Part shown: positions 1 to 12,112 of the stretch, piece after piece
How positions within the stretch are numbered: the stretch's first letter is position 1
How the letters are laid out: each line of letters opens with the position of its first letter
DNA from: Epiperipatus broadwayi
Taxonomy: Eukaryota > Onychophora > Udeonychophora > Euonychophora > Peripatidae
Direction: 5' to 3'
DNA: 64,000 bases
Assembly (NCBI GenBank): GCA_028023455.1
Contig: JAQFVV010000036.1
Location: 5,449,576-5,513,575, forward strand
The notes under the pieces: model-generated
What the model saw: the letters and a program-made list of their open reading frames with translations, nothing else
Databases searched by the model: none
Told to the model about the DNA's origin: nothing
Program-made: the position numbers and the translations under genes

Positions 1-2
1 GG

Positions 3-2349
3 AAAATCAAAGGACCTAATGGCCTTCTAAATGATCTAACAGACATTAATATACAACTTCAAGCTTTACAGCAAAATTTCACAAATACAGAAAAAATCAT
101 CTTCCTTAAAAATCTCTACAAAATCAAGCAAAAGTCCCTTGCAGAATATATATCCATCAAAAGAGCCAAATGTTTCTTAGCACAACAACACTGCTGGACA
201 AGAGACTACCTTAGATGGGCACTGGGGTACAATAGAAAACAAATCACTCCCTTATCCATTAATTCTAATGGATCCAATCTCGTTGGCTTTCCAATGATGC
301 AGCACATCAGCAAACAATTCTGCCAATTAATGCAAAAAGATGGAGCTCCTCCTATAAACAGCCGGTTGGATGCTGGTGACCCCGGCGAACATGGCATCAC
401 AGAAATCCAAATCAAAAAGAAGATAACATCTCTCCCTGACGGCGTTCATCCTGGCCTTCATGGCATCCCAAATTTCCTTCTCAAACACCTCAGTCAATTC
501 ACTGTGCCAATTATTAAAAAAATGATTGATCACCTAGCCTCCGGCAACAGAAACATAACAGATCTTTACCCAGTGGCACTTGTGCCTTTTATTAAAAAAG
601 CAAAACCACTAAACGACATTAACAATATCCGGTTAATTTCCATGACCCCATTGCTTATCAAGATAATTGAGTCAGTCATTAAAGATCAAATCCAAACTCA
701 AATCCTTAGCCATATCTCGTCAAACCAATACGGAAAAAAGGGATCATCAACCTCGCATGCTACATCAGAGGACATCGTAAATCAAAACCTATTGCTGTCC
801 AGCTGGATGTTGCGGCAGCATTTGATTCAGTCCAGATAAATATCCTCCTGGATATTCTGTCAGAATGCGACATTCCAGCTGGGATTGTTCAGATGATCAG
901 CAATCTGCTCAACAACAGAGAGATTTTTCTCTCTCTTGATGGCAAGATCACACCAGGCTTCAAGCCATACAAGTCGATCCCTCAAGGATCTCCACTCAGT
1001 GCCCTTTTCTTCACAGCATACATCAACCCTCTTCTGATGGATATAGAAAAAAACCTCCCTGGAATTTTCCTTCCCTCTCTCAATAAAAACTTCGATGTAT
1101 TTGCATATATAGATGACATCATGGTTGTTCTTCCCACCATTACCTTCCCCATCTCATGAACATCTTAAACAGAAATACAGCGAAACTTGGCCTACAAATA
1201 AACTTTAACAAATCTTCCATCTGGAAGATTATGTCTGGTAAACAAATTAACTCTCCCTTTTCTGCAAAATCCCAAAGATACCTAGGTTTCCCAATCTTCA
1301 AAACACCAACTGCAATGGCAAGAGAGATTCAAGATGAAATCCTCCATTCAACTGAAGCCATCACCACGTCACTCTCTAGAGTATACCTTTCATTATATGG
1401 AAAGGTTGGCCTCCTCAACATGATCATAATGCCAAAAATCTCATATTACCTTCCATTCATAAAAATGTCTAAACAATTTCAAAATAAAATCAACCGATTA
1501 TGTACCAAACTTCTTTGGAGAGGAAGGACAGTTGCTATTAGCTTGCGAGGCATCCAACAACCACGCAGGTTCAATGGACTGTCATTCCACTCAATAAAAG
1601 CAATAATTTTACAGAAAACCCACAACACTCTACATAATCTGATCCTCTCCTGTGGATACTCCAACATTATTAAAAAAATTACACCGACAGATCATCCTCC
1701 GCCTTCTGCCAGTTCATGGATAGCCTCCCTAATAGACCACCTACAACTTTATAACCCAATAATGCCCTTTAACCTTAACAAAAAAATGACCTTATGGGAA
1801 GCATACAATATAATCAACTATAATCAACAACCCATAAAAACCAGCCTAAAAGTAACCAACCAAAGACTCATTTCACACTTTAAAAGATGGAGTCTGGAAC
1901 CCAAATTCCTTGACTTCATCATTAAAATAAATCTCAATGCGCTTCCCACGAATTGGTTCCTTCATCACCGAAGAGGTTTTGCCAGCATTGACCCTATATG
2001 TGGTCTGTGTGCTCGTGAAGATGAAACTATAGACCATATTATACACCGGTGCCCAAGACTTAAAACACTGAAAGATATAATTATAATCAATTCCAACATA
2101 AGACCTGATATGATTTTCTCACTTGAAAATGCCATTCATAATGGGTTTTTTTCAATAATAAGGCTTTCTACCTTTGTCCTATATTCCATATGGATAGTGA
2201 GATGCAAAACTCTCATGGAATTACCCCCGCCACAAATCATACCATTATTTTATCAAACACTCAAAAAAATCAAGAAACGTGACCAGCTCCTGGCCTCCAG
2301 TAAAGTCTTTGATGACATCTGGTCTTTAACTGCACTTTCCTTTTCCTGA
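3..2349 (+). pseudogene. Non-LTR retrotransposon ORF2 fragment (reverse transcriptase + CCHC)
   Basis: The reading frame is open from base 3, so the 5' part (endonuclease) lies outside the window. It encodes a linker, then RT: a 'DGVHPGLHGIP' block near 440-475, 'NNIRLISMTPLLIKIIES' near 625-680, motif A 'LDVAAAFDSVQ' near 803-835, motif B 'SIPQGSPLSALF' near 978-1010, and catalytic motif C 'YIDD' near 1108-1119. A thumb region follows, then a C-terminal CX2CX8HX4C finger (CGLC...HIIHRC, about 1999-2051). The frame changes twice, near 775-790 and near 1140, so the copy is dead. An AATAAA lies at 2605-2610. Family knowledge: this order fits LINEs of the L1/Tx1-like type, but clade placement is inference. 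A second 3' fragment of the same lineage is at 40.5-41.0 kb. Confidence 0.85.
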
Positions 2350-2626
2350 TTATCAACTCCCACCTACCCAGCATTATAGAATAGGAAATTCTAAAAGAAA
2401 ATATTCATGTTTATATAAAAAATGCTTATTCCATTAATCAAGTTAATAGAATCTCATCACTATACCTAACCACATAAGAGTATAACAACTGTACTCTCAT
2501 AACAAAATCTAGCCAGATAACAAATAGAACATTATACAATCATATTATTGTACAATTTATTCATTTATCTATCCTTTATTAGTATGTAATCACTATTTAT
2601 TGTTAATAAAATTTTTGTTGAAATGA

Positions 2627-3589
2627 AATCTGAAGATAGTTTTGCGAAGGTGAATTTTTAAGTCAATAGTCCTAATAGATTTTAGATACATCATAAAGAT
2701 GTGAAATTATTATGAAATATGATATTAATTTATTTTTCTGAATCAATAAAATACTGTTTATAACTTTGTCTATATAGTCAGTAGAAGAAGTTTTGCTATA
2801 TTTTTCCATTACCAGATGAGAGAAACTCTTGTTTTGCAAACATAATCAGTAGTATCTAGTAAAATTGTGAAAACATTTTGTCATCAGGAAGAATTATACC
2901 TTCTCTCTTAATATAGGTAATGTTTGGCTGTCTTCATTGGTTGCTGCCTTTATATCTGATAAAGAGATATTGACAGGTGGGATGCTAAAAATAATTATTT
3001 ATCTAGAACAAAAGTTTCAGTGTCTATAAAAATATTTAAAACTAAGATTTTTAACTAAAAATGTTACTATGTCATTTGTAACAATATTACATTTGAAATG
3101 TCCATGTATATTTAAAATTTTCCATTTTTGTAGCTACTAGATTGTTTGATACTGAATAATACTTTGATATGCCCAAATAGGTTTGCAAATTTGTATGTTT
3201 TTTGATGTTATTTTATTTTTCATATAATTTGAATATAAATTTCCTACTGTCATAAAAGCTCTTGTGAAGTTATCATCAGTGAGTTTATTTTTTAGCAAAT
3301 ATTTTATACTACTAATGAACATAATGTTTTATATTTGAAAACTCTTTGAACATTTAGTCTTTCTTTTGATAAAGCCCACTTACAATCTGAGCAATTTTCC
3401 CAATTCTCAAGGAATAAATTGAAAGTTTACTTGAAAGCGATTAGAGACACATCCATCAGGTTTACATTTCCATAGTAAATTTTATTAATTTTTTTTTACT
3501 TCAATCAGTTTTTGACATAATTTTTTATATCAGAACTTTGATATAATCAAGTATTTAGTGTTTGTCTAGAGATTGATATAATATTGAAT
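2627..3589. other. AT-rich stretch without recognised features
   Basis: I see no coding potential, RNA gene or bounded repeat here. Short open frames such as one at 3137-3322 have AT-biased composition and no recognisable motif. Confidence 0.5.
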
Positions 3590-3714
3590 CAAGCAAAACT
3601 CTCTATACGTATTATCACTCAGTGCAAGCCAGAGTAATACATATAGAGAGTTTTGCCTGTTTTAATAACAGTTAAGAGCAAGCATAAGAAATAGTGATTA
3701 TGTGATATTTATTG
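3590..3714. repeat. Family A terminal fragment, fold-back
   Basis: The left part (from 'caagcaaaactctc') is a minus-oriented family A end and the right part ('gagagttttgcctg' onward) is the plus-oriented end. They meet after about 45 bp, giving a short head-to-head inverted pair with no ribozyme left. The right arm matches the ends seen near 22.05 kb and 23.17 kb. Confidence 0.6.
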
Positions 3715-4806
3715 GCTTACTTAATTTGATCAATTTCAACAAAAAAAATATGTGGTCTGTGTTGCAGGAGAAAAAAAAAAGCCAACATAAAAATTTATTT
3801 TTATAAAAGTAAATATATTCTATGAAATATATACTTAGGCAGACGATTCTTGCATACAAAATGGTGATGGTCAGTAGCAATCCCCCCCTCCCCAACGTCC
3901 TTCCTCCTTCTCCGAAAAAGTTGTCGAACAAGTGATTGATTAGTGCATGCTCTAAATGGAATACTGCCAGGCAATCTAATTTTTCGAATAAACAAATAAG
4001 TCATTCTATCTTTTCTTGGTTGCAGAAATAATACTCAATACAGTTTTACAAAAACAAAAAAATATTATGAGAGATATACACGTATTTTTACAAATTGTAC
4101 ACGGATACAAACTAACTTTTGATGCTTACTTAATTCGATCAATTAAAAAAAAAAAAATACGTGGTCCGTAAAAAAAAAGCCAAAATAAATATATGTTTAT
4201 AAAAGTAAAAAAGAAAAAATATTCTATGAAATATACATTTATGCAGACGATTTTTACATACAAAATGGCGATTGTCAGTAATACACCCCCCCCCCCCCAC
4301 CGTCCTTCCTATTTCTCCGAAAGATTTGTGGAACAAGAGACTGCCCAGTACATGCTCTAAATGGAATTCTGCCAGGCAATCTAATTTTTGGAATAAACAA
4401 ATAACAAAGTCAACGTCTTTATTCAATTACAATTAAATAATAAACTTTTAATTCAAAGATTCAAAAACGCAGAAGTCAGTCAATAACCAAGTTGAAATTG
4501 GAAAAAAAAACACAGAAGTAAATAATGCAGTTGACATTTAAACCAAATTCACAATAATTACAAATGGTAAGTTTAAAATGTATAAACAACAAACTTTTGA
4601 ATCAGAAAAAAAATACCAAAATGTCCAAAAAAAACACTTATATAATAGTTTCGGTTGACACGTTTCAAAGCACGTTTTGTGCCCGTTCAAAAACACGTTT
4701 TTTGACGAGGAAAAAAACTCAAATCGCAAGGGTTTATTTAATGTTCGCAACAATATCGCGTATGTAAAAAGTCGTCCTATCTTTCCTAGGTTGCAGAAAA
4801 AATACC
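3715..4806 (+). repeat. Tandem duplication, unit about 409 bp, second copy interrupted
   Basis: Two direct copies begin at 'gcttacttaat' (3715 and 4124). They share a poly-A stretch, a 'tattctatgaaatata' block, a C-rich tract (3885-3900; 4284-4299), and 'atgctctaaatgga' followed by 'ctgccaggcaatctaa'. Copy 1 continues into a block ending 'ggttgcagaaataatac' (about 4017-4034). In copy 2 that block recurs only at about 4770-4803, so roughly 360 bp (about 4408-4768) is inserted in copy 2. The insert starts with antisense 'tttattcaatt' and I do not recognise it. Confidence 0.65.
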
Positions 4807-4846
4807 CAAGTACCTATATAGCAAATATTTGTCAGCTAATGGTCTT

Positions 4847-5241
4847 GCTTTAACATTAACTAATTGTTGCAAATAGAACACTAGATACAGTGTTCTGTAA
4901 TGGAAATAAAATAATAACAATGAAATAAAATATCAATAAAACAGAATAAAATTATAATATAGTGATTCAGTATAAATTCAAAGAATTAATTATATAGCAT
5001 AACAATATTAAGAACAAATAATACATACACTATACACCTTTATATATATACAATATTGTAATGCATGTATTATTTATACTGTATATTGCTATGTTATATA
5101 GTTAATTCTTTCAACTTATATTCAGTCTATATCATAATTTTATTCTGTCTTATTGACGCTTTATTTTTTTATTGTTACTTTATTTTTATTATAGAACATT
5201 AGGTGATATTCTATTTGCAATAAATGGTTAACATTAAAATA
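4847..5241. repeat. Long inverted repeat (fold-back), arms about 180 bp
   Basis: The left arm (4847-5035) runs from 'gctttaacattaact' and the right arm (5055-5241) reads back as its imperfect complement. Matching blocks include 'ttgcaaatagaa' with 'ttctatttgcaa', 'cagaataaaattat' with 'ataattttattctg', and 'aattaattatatag' with 'ctatatagttaatt'. The loop is about 20 bp and AT-rich. It could be a MITE or fold-back element, or a long-hairpin RNA source. No coding sequence is present. Confidence 0.75.
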
Positions 5242-5754
5242 GCTGCTTAACATTTGAAAAGCCAATATATATTGTAACCTAACAAACTGACCAAGGGTAA
5301 GGGAAACACAAGAGAAGTCTTACAATCAAGCCCACCATGTTGGTCACTGAAAGTTAAATAACCATGTAACCCAACAAAAGGAGAAGTTTAGGCTAGCTAG
5401 TGGTCCAAGGTTACAGGCACAAGCATCATAAAATATAAATTTAAAAAGATAAACCTTAGAATATGAGTCCTCTTGTAGACAATACCACAGCTAAATATAA
5501 TTGTTAAAATACAAGGTTCTTTTATCATATTTTTTTTATCTTATTTTTTAAGATATCTCAAATAAAGGTTCTTTCAACCTTAAATATCTTATCCTAAATA
5601 TAAATTCTTTTGCAAGATTAAAAAATCTTGATCTCACATTTAAAAAGAAACATTTATCTCAAATATAGGTTTATTTACAAATTTACGATATCTTGATCTC
5701 AGTTGGCTATCTATAGATAGTATTATATCAAATGATTTTATTATTATTTTAACA
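5242..5754. other. AT-rich stretch without recognised features
   Basis: I see only low-complexity sequence with short 'atatcttgatctca' echoes (about 5620-5705) that suggest local duplication, and nothing that supports a gene. Confidence 0.4.
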
Positions 5755-6190
5755 GTATAGTAATGTCATTTATTAAATGACTAAAGCATCACATGACCAC
5801 CATTTTTATGCTTACACAATCTGTTAAAACATTAGTTACTATCTCCATACAACAGTGCTACCTAGTGCTAGCCAAACCACCAAAATATATAGATACTGAA
5901 TTGGGTTTAGATCTGTATGACAAGTAAACTAGTTTATATTGAAAACTTTATTGTATTTTCAATTAAAATTGGGCATTTATTGCTGGAGGGCTGCATTAGA
6001 TCCACAGATCTAAGTATATTGCCATCATATTCAAAACTTATCACTGATGAATGTCATAAGACAGAAACTAGTTTAGGGATATTGAATATGTGGACACTAG
6101 AATCTTGCATAAACTTTCTAGCACCTATTGATTATCATGACTTGTACTAGGTGGCACTCTTGTAGGGAAAGAATTACTATCTACTGGGTA
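5755..6190 (+). repeat. Family A hammerhead repeat, old diverged copy
   Basis: The left arm ('catcacatgaccacc', about 5788) is minus-oriented. Near 5870 it meets a plus-oriented arm that carries the family A body: a 'tagatactgaattgggt' block, a 'gctggagggctgcattagatcc' region and a hammerhead-like motif. This is the same head-to-head layout as the other family A insertions but more diverged. Confidence 0.65.
6026..6090 (+). ncRNA. Hammerhead ribozyme-like motif, family A (diverged)
   Basis: CTGATGA is followed by a hairpin (TGTC, loop ATAA, GACA), then GAAAC-TA-GTT. The outer part of stem I is a perfect 9-bp pairing, CATATTCAA with TTGAATATG. It differs in sequence from the family consensus (ATCCAA with TTGGAT), so the pairing is preserved through compensatory changes. 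The inner part of stem I is poorly paired here and the predicted cleavage triplet is GTT. This copy is probably inactive, but it supports the fold. Confidence 0.6.
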
Positions 6191-6874
6191 AAAATCAGTT
6201 TCTTAATTTGTATGAGAGTAATGTAATTAAAGATGTTGAGCTATCAACATATATATGATGAATGAGATGTTTACACACCTAGAAAACTTGAAAATTCATT
6301 GTTGTTCACAAAATGCAAGTATAGTGAGAAAAAATAGTCTGAGTTTCTGTATTAATGAGTAGTTGCAATATGATAAAGTTGAAATAAAAAATACTATGAC
6401 TATATCAAATCATAAATATACAATGATTATCATGAGCCTGTGAGTCCAGAAATTATATACTTGTGTTTCTATGCATATTGCTAAAACTGTATGTATAAAC
6501 AATAGCATAATGCATTTCTCAATAAGCTGGCTAGGACTGGAATCTTTTGGTAAACTAGCTCATTTTAAAACAGTAGATTGGTCTATTGACAGTTTCAGAA
6601 AAGATATAAATCAGGTAACTGAAGGAATTCATGCATATCATCTAGCCCACAATATGGGCTATGAACCACAGAAAAGCAGGAAGGGACATTACTTCCATAT
6701 GAATTCCAACTCTACTGACAAGACACTAGGAGCAGCTAATTTATCTACAATTGTAACTTATATTACTGCTATAATGTTATTTTTTTCTTCCAACTTTTTA
6801 TAGTCAGTGAAGGAATTTAAAAACACACCAATTAAGTAAGGTTTTTCTTTATCTTGATTTAAAAAAACAAGTTA
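6191..6874. other. AT-rich stretch without recognised features
   Basis: A 110-codon open frame at 6471-6803 has no motif I recognise, no homologue elsewhere in the window and no supporting context. I do not call it a gene. Confidence 0.4.
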
Positions 6875-7475
6875 ATGACTTTTCAATAAAAAACAATTTT
6901 TATCTCAAAGTTTTCTGAATCTTTTGAACAACACCAGATTGTAGGCATTTATCAAAATAGTCTGGGTTTCCCACCAGAAGAGAGGAATGCATCTGACTAT
7001 GGTCAGATCTAGAATCTTTGGGTAGTTTGCTATGAATGATGCAACCTCTAAGTCCACACATTAAAATCAGACACAAGTTATGCTACTTCATCCATACATC
7101 ATACCTCTTTCGGATTCCATTATGTCTCAATATTCAAACTCTGGGAAAATGTTGCATATGGCTCTCTTCAGAGGTGAACTTACTTTATATAGCAACCATT
7201 GCACTTCTATGTAGGTTTTCATTAATTTGAAATACATCCAACTCTATTGCTGTGCTAGCATATAATATGTGCATGTATGCATATATAATCAATTAAGTCG
7301 ATGACTGACTGTATGACAGATTTGATAAACTAGAGACCATTTTGATTTAAAACACATTAACAACTTTTATTTATGATAGATAAAATATCCAAACTCTATT
7401 AGCATAGTAAAAGATGTAATTATATATGCCTAATATGCATCTCTACCATATCAATGATTAAAATTATCCATTAAC
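6875..7475 (+). repeat. Dispersed 0.6-kb repeat, copy 1 (order X-body)
   Basis: It matches 16.85-17.51 kb in the same orientation. Shared blocks include 'catctgactatggtcaga', 'agtccacacattaaa', 'tttgataaactaga' and 'aaaacacattaacaac'. Here segment X ('ctcaaagttttctgaat...', 6875-6960) precedes the body, whereas in the other copy it follows it. No coding sequence is evident, and the class is unknown. Confidence 0.7.
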
Positions 7476-7614
7476 CCCACCCATATCCATGCTAGATATG
7501 CATCAATAGACACTATCTATTTACAAAGAAAATAAGATTCGCTAAAGCAAAAAAATATATTAATTTGTTATCATGATGATCGTGAAGCAGCTAACTATAT
7601 TACAATATCATATC

Positions 7615-7746
7615 AATGTATATGCAATAGTCTTGCATTGGTGGTTGAGAGGTCAGCACGACCACCTTGCAAGCAGTTGCCCGGGTTGCAAGTTCATGTC
7701 CCGGCCGATGCTATGACATTTAATAAAAAAAATGTATATGCAATAG
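7615..7746 (+). mobile_element. tRNA-derived SINE with 16-bp target-site duplication
   Basis: The body (7631-7730) has a tRNA-like layout: an A-box-like 'tggttgagaggtcag', an anticodon-arm-like 'cttgcaa' loop, a B-box-like 'agttcatgtcccgg', the family-specific 3' core 'ccgatgctatgac', then an A-rich tail. Perfect 16-bp direct repeats flank it (7615-7630 and 7731-7746), the mark of target-primed insertion by a LINE machinery. Four related copies occur at 41.3, 54.9, 55.7 and 57.2 kb. A functional tRNA is unlikely because the acceptor stem does not pair and the copies share the non-tRNA 3' core. Confidence 0.9.
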
Positions 7747-9689
7747 CTCTGTTAACCAGTTTTAGCTGTAGATGTTCCATATTTTTAAGGAACCCCCTAT
7801 CTATGTATAGGTCCTAAACTAAGTATAAAGATTATTAGTTAGCCATAAACAAATAATGTACACTCTGTCCTGTAGTGGATATAGTTAATATGGAAGAGTA
7901 TCAAAAATTCTTACTGCAGTCCATATGTGATGATGATGATCAGATGTCAAAGTCATTATGGAAGGAATTAACATAAACTTTATTTACAAAAAACACAAAT
8001 TTTCTCTAGCTTTCCCCCTGTACTACTTTGTTTCTTATTGAAATTTGACTCTTCCAATTGCAGACATGCTGAAACTTCCATGTATGAGAGTGAAATAACA
8101 ATAGAATTTTACAAACATACAAAGCAAAACGGAATAACATATAGTAACTCTGATTTTGTTCAAAATCCTCTTACTTAAAGTCTGTAATTTTATTATTAAA
8201 GTCTCTTATGGTTACAGTTTATTTATTTTTTCACCAATCCACTGACAAAACCTCCCTCTCTTGTTCAAATCATCTGGCAATGCACTTGAAATGATTCTCT
8301 ATTTTTTTATTTCAGTTGTTGCTCTTTTCCTGGATTCACTTAGATACTTCAGGTGAGGTATTTGATATTTTTTATAAGCATTAGATGTACAAGTGAATTA
8401 AATCGTCACACTCTATGGCAATTTTGGCAGAACTCTGGTTCTATGGCACATTTATTTAGCCAGAACATATTATTTTGTATTTAGTAAATTTATGCAAAAG
8501 ATTTTACTCCATCATTTATATGTATGTGCTGATAATGTATGTGCTGATAATATATTCCCTTTCCTTCTTGTACAATTGATAATGCAGTCTTTTATCTTTG
8601 ATTATTGATGTAAAATTATTTTTAGTTATTTTGTTATAATGCTAATGTTTATCAACTTTTGTCATCTTAAATGTTGATTACAGTTTCTTTCAACTCTTAG
8701 CACAATATGGTATTTTCAAACACATTGTCCATTTTATCCTTTATTCTAATGGTCAATCTTAAGATATTTACTGCTTGCGGTTATTATAACCTCTGATAAA
8801 ATATGAAAACAGCAGAAATATAGCCTAATTTTCATTGTTTGGCAAACTCACATTTTAAATTTCCTTTTCCATTGCTGTATGTGCCTATTATTGCATGAAT
8901 TAATAGTTGTTATTGAAGTAACCTAAGAAAATTATGTAATAAAATTACATAGTAAAATTCTACTCTCATTTTATAACATGATTGCTTAGGTATTGACTTG
9001 ACAGCAGATCATCGCCAAGTCTGTGAAATTTACAATCTTACATTGTGATGTTTATATATAGATGAATGACCTATTATTAGTATACATATATATGTGAAAT
9101 GTCTTTTTAATTAGTTTTTTTCTACTTTCCATTAAAAAAATATTTGCTTCATTTTAACATCATCTTAAGTTAATAATTATTAAGACAACTCTTTAGTGTG
9201 TACATGTCTATATGTATGTTTGCATGAAACATTTGATAGAATGCATCCAAACCTATCACCTCAGTTTGTTTTTTATGGGTTCAGTTTAATGTTGTGGATA
9301 CATAAGGGTTGGTTTGAACTGGATTGTAAGCCACTCTTCCAACTCCTCTATGCTTACAGGGTTAAAATTTTATGGGTTAAAATGTTATGGCATCATTAAA
9401 ATTTTAACACTTAATTAGTGCATATGTACATTTTGCATTGGATATTTAATTTAAATCCTTCATTTTTTTCTTTTTATAAGAGAGCTATAATGCCTATTTA
9501 TCTAAATTACTGCTATTTCCTCAATTATCTCTTGCTTTATTTCTTGAATCATAATAGAGTGAGATTCACATATGCATCCCCCATTTTATTATTATTATGG
9601 TTACATGGTGTGAGATCAACTGGTAATGTGTCTCTATTACAGATGGCACATAGTCAAACTAGTTAGTCTTTTATCCTACTCCTTTTTGA
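7747..9689. other. AT-rich stretch without recognised features
   Basis: Nothing beyond low-complexity runs and short chance open frames (for example 9196-9399 and 9418-9666) is visible. The right part may include the degraded 3' region of the Gypsy-like relic that follows. Confidence 0.4.
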
Positions 9690-9959
9690 GGCTTACTGGA
9701 TTTTTCTAAGGGCTAACTAAATATCAAAGTGTCCATCAGTCTGCATAGATCAACTCCCATGTCTTGGTTGATTCTAAAGTGTCCCAGTAACTGCTTTTGT
9801 GATTACCTGGGAGCACTGTCATCATAATGAATCCATTTTTATGTTATCTCACTTTTTCTTCTATCTTTAACCAAAAATTGAATCTATCATTTAATCTGTT
9901 TCTCAGTTAAGTATATTGCCTTCATGGTCACTCTGCTTGACCAAGATGTGGCTTTAGAA

Positions 9960-10150
9960 TGTGGGCATTGTACATTCCCTTAACTTTTCCTCCTATTTCT
10001 TTCCAAAAATGCACTTGGACCTGATTGCTTCACAATAGTGAATGGTCCTTCATACTGCTTATAAAACTTTTGGTATTTATTTTCTAGTGGCTTACTTATA
10101 TAGGGCATTTTGGCAAAGACTTTTAGCATGTTTCTTTCTGAGTCAATTTT
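9960..10150 (-). pseudogene. Gypsy-like integrase C-terminal relic
   Basis: Read on the minus strand, this stretch encodes a segment with 'KYQKFYKQYEGPFTIVKQSG' followed about ten residues later by a stop and then 'QCPHSK'. That pattern resembles the end of Ty3/Gypsy-type integrases (K-x-Y-x-GPF-x-I, then H-x-x-x-K). In-frame stops show decay. Its place downstream of a gag-like and a protease-like segment on the same strand fits the order of an LTR retrotransposon. The RT, RNase H and integrase core would have to lie between about 10150 and 10430, which is far too short, so they are deleted. Confidence 0.45.
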
Positions 10151-10439
10151 ACAATATTTAATTGGGTACTTTCATTTTAATTATTCTTAGTTGATATATT
10201 CCAATGTAAATGCTAAAAAAGTCTAATACTCAATTTCAGACTACTAGCTTTCTATAGCTCTGCTTTTATTAGCTTATGCCTTACACTCAGTTGAGTGGTA
10301 GTGAAATATGTAGGTGCATCTATCTGTGTCCCACTTGCATATTTTTCCATATGTCTACAGTGTCAATGATTGTATACCTGTATACATGATTTTTTCTTTT
10401 TAGAAAACTTCATTTCCCTTTATAAAACATCATATTTGT

Positions 10440-10620
10440 ATTTATCTTTGATCTGATTTTCATGTCCCAGGTCATAATTATTGAAATCCATCCTTACATT
10501 GGCTTCTTAAGCACTAGCATGTCTATTCCTAATGAATGTGAAGGGACATTCATAAGTGTTGCATAACTTATGGAATTGAGGACCATTTTGCTTATTGTTT
10601 GGTAGTATGTTATCCACTAT
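10440..10620 (-). pseudogene. Retropepsin-like C-terminal relic
   Basis: On the minus strand the segment 'SLGIDML' is followed, after a one-base frame change, by 'RMDFNNYDLG'. Retropepsins of LTR elements commonly end with an I-L-G-x-D-F-L motif then an hydrophobic-D-F strand. The match is short and the frame is broken, so the call rests mainly on its position between the gag-like and integrase-like pieces. Confidence 0.35.
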
Positions 10621-11364
10621 CTTGATCCAACAACTTTCTTTATTAGGATCATTTTCTACTTAGTGGAAAGATTTCAAGCCATATTAGACACTAGGATGGA
10701 CATACACACGGCCTTCATCTGACCTTTCTAAACTGTTGTAGTAGTTACAACAGTGTTCTTTAATGGTGAGCCCTTGTGTTAGTATTGATCTGCTTTGAAA
10801 GCTATCACCACATTTGGAAACATTGTGCCTGGAGTATATTTTGGGTTCTTAATACTTATCACTCTTATTATTGATTCTTCTATGCTAGTTTTTGGGTCAT
10901 TTCTTATGTCATTCCACTCTTTTCTTATTGTTGTGGGCCTTTGAGTTAATCTTCACTTGTCATACTTCAATAGTTGGCAACCCCTGACACAGCCAAGACT
11001 TGATCACCACCAATCTCATATTGAGTGTCTCATCTATTCTGTCAATCCATTCTTGAATTTCATTGGCATTTTCATCAGCTTCTCTATGGTGGTTTTGTCT
11101 GTGACTGGGTCTGTTTGTACTAAAGTTATTCTATCCTCAATTCATTTAAAATTATGATCTATGGCTACTAATGTTCTATCATGCAAGTCTAACTTGATGC
11201 ACTGTGCTATGGAGAGTTGGTTTATTCTCATGTGAGCCTCCTGAAATTTCTCTTAGGACTTTATCTTGCAGCATTCCCTGTTCCAAAATTTCATCCCTGA
11301 AGACCTCTTGAAACTTGTGTACCTCATCATATTTAATTGACCAATGATATTTGACTTGAATTCT

Positions 11365-12048
11365 TCAAACAAATGTTGACATTTTAGGTCTTTCTCTTCC
11401 ATTCTCATTCCTTAAGATGCCAAGTGCCAGATTTATCTCTGAGTTGTCTCTTTGTATACTATTCAAGTTTATAAACAGCTGCTCAATATCAGCAGATAGT
11501 CTGGTCTTTATATCTTTTATATCTGTCCTAAACCTGTCTATATCTTCTTTTAAGTTTTCTCCCATATTTATCCTTTTATTATTAATTTTTCATATTTTTC
11601 TTCAGACTTCTTATCTTTCTTCAAACTGTTCATATCTTCATTCATACTCTTTATATCACATTTTAGGTTACTTATGTTACTATTCATTTATACTCTCATA
11701 TCACCTCTTAGAATGCTAATGTTACTATATAACTTTTGGTATATTTCCATAAGCATTTGGGATAGTTGCTTTGTAGTCATATTCTTTTTTTAACCTGTGC
11801 CATTCTGCTTTCAGAAACTTGGATCATCTCATCATTGTTTCTTTTGCTTGAGGTAACACCTGATATGTGACATCTGAGTGTGGAGAGTGGTCACATTCAG
11901 TGATGGACCCCCTGGGCATTTGGATCAGCAAAGACCCTTCACCAAGACTACTATTATCACTTTCCATTTTACTATAACTAGTACTATATGGTTCTTCTAC
12001 ATATTTCATCTCTTTGTTTAGTAGGGGCCTTCCACTTCTAAATATCAT
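11365..12048 (-). pseudogene. Coiled-coil gag-like relic
   Basis: A minus-strand open segment starts with ATG at 12048 and runs 74 codons. After stops and frame changes, about 150 residues of heptad-rich, charged sequence continue. These include 'LKCDIKSMNEDMNSLKKD' and, in 11365-11565, 'LKEDIDRFRTDIKDIKTRL', which predict a long coiled coil. Together with the protease-like and integrase-like pieces downstream on the same strand it is best read as the gag of a dead Gypsy-like element. No LTRs or primer-binding site were found, so the assignment is tentative. Confidence 0.4.
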
Positions 12049-12112
12049 TAAACTTTTTAATAGATAATTATAAAGTTAATTTTTACTATATATGTGTGTG
12101 TCTGTGTGTGTG

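Noticed and set aside
6471-6803. 110-codon plus-strand frame as a gene
   Set aside because: No motif, no repeat of the frame elsewhere, AT-driven composition and no supporting context.
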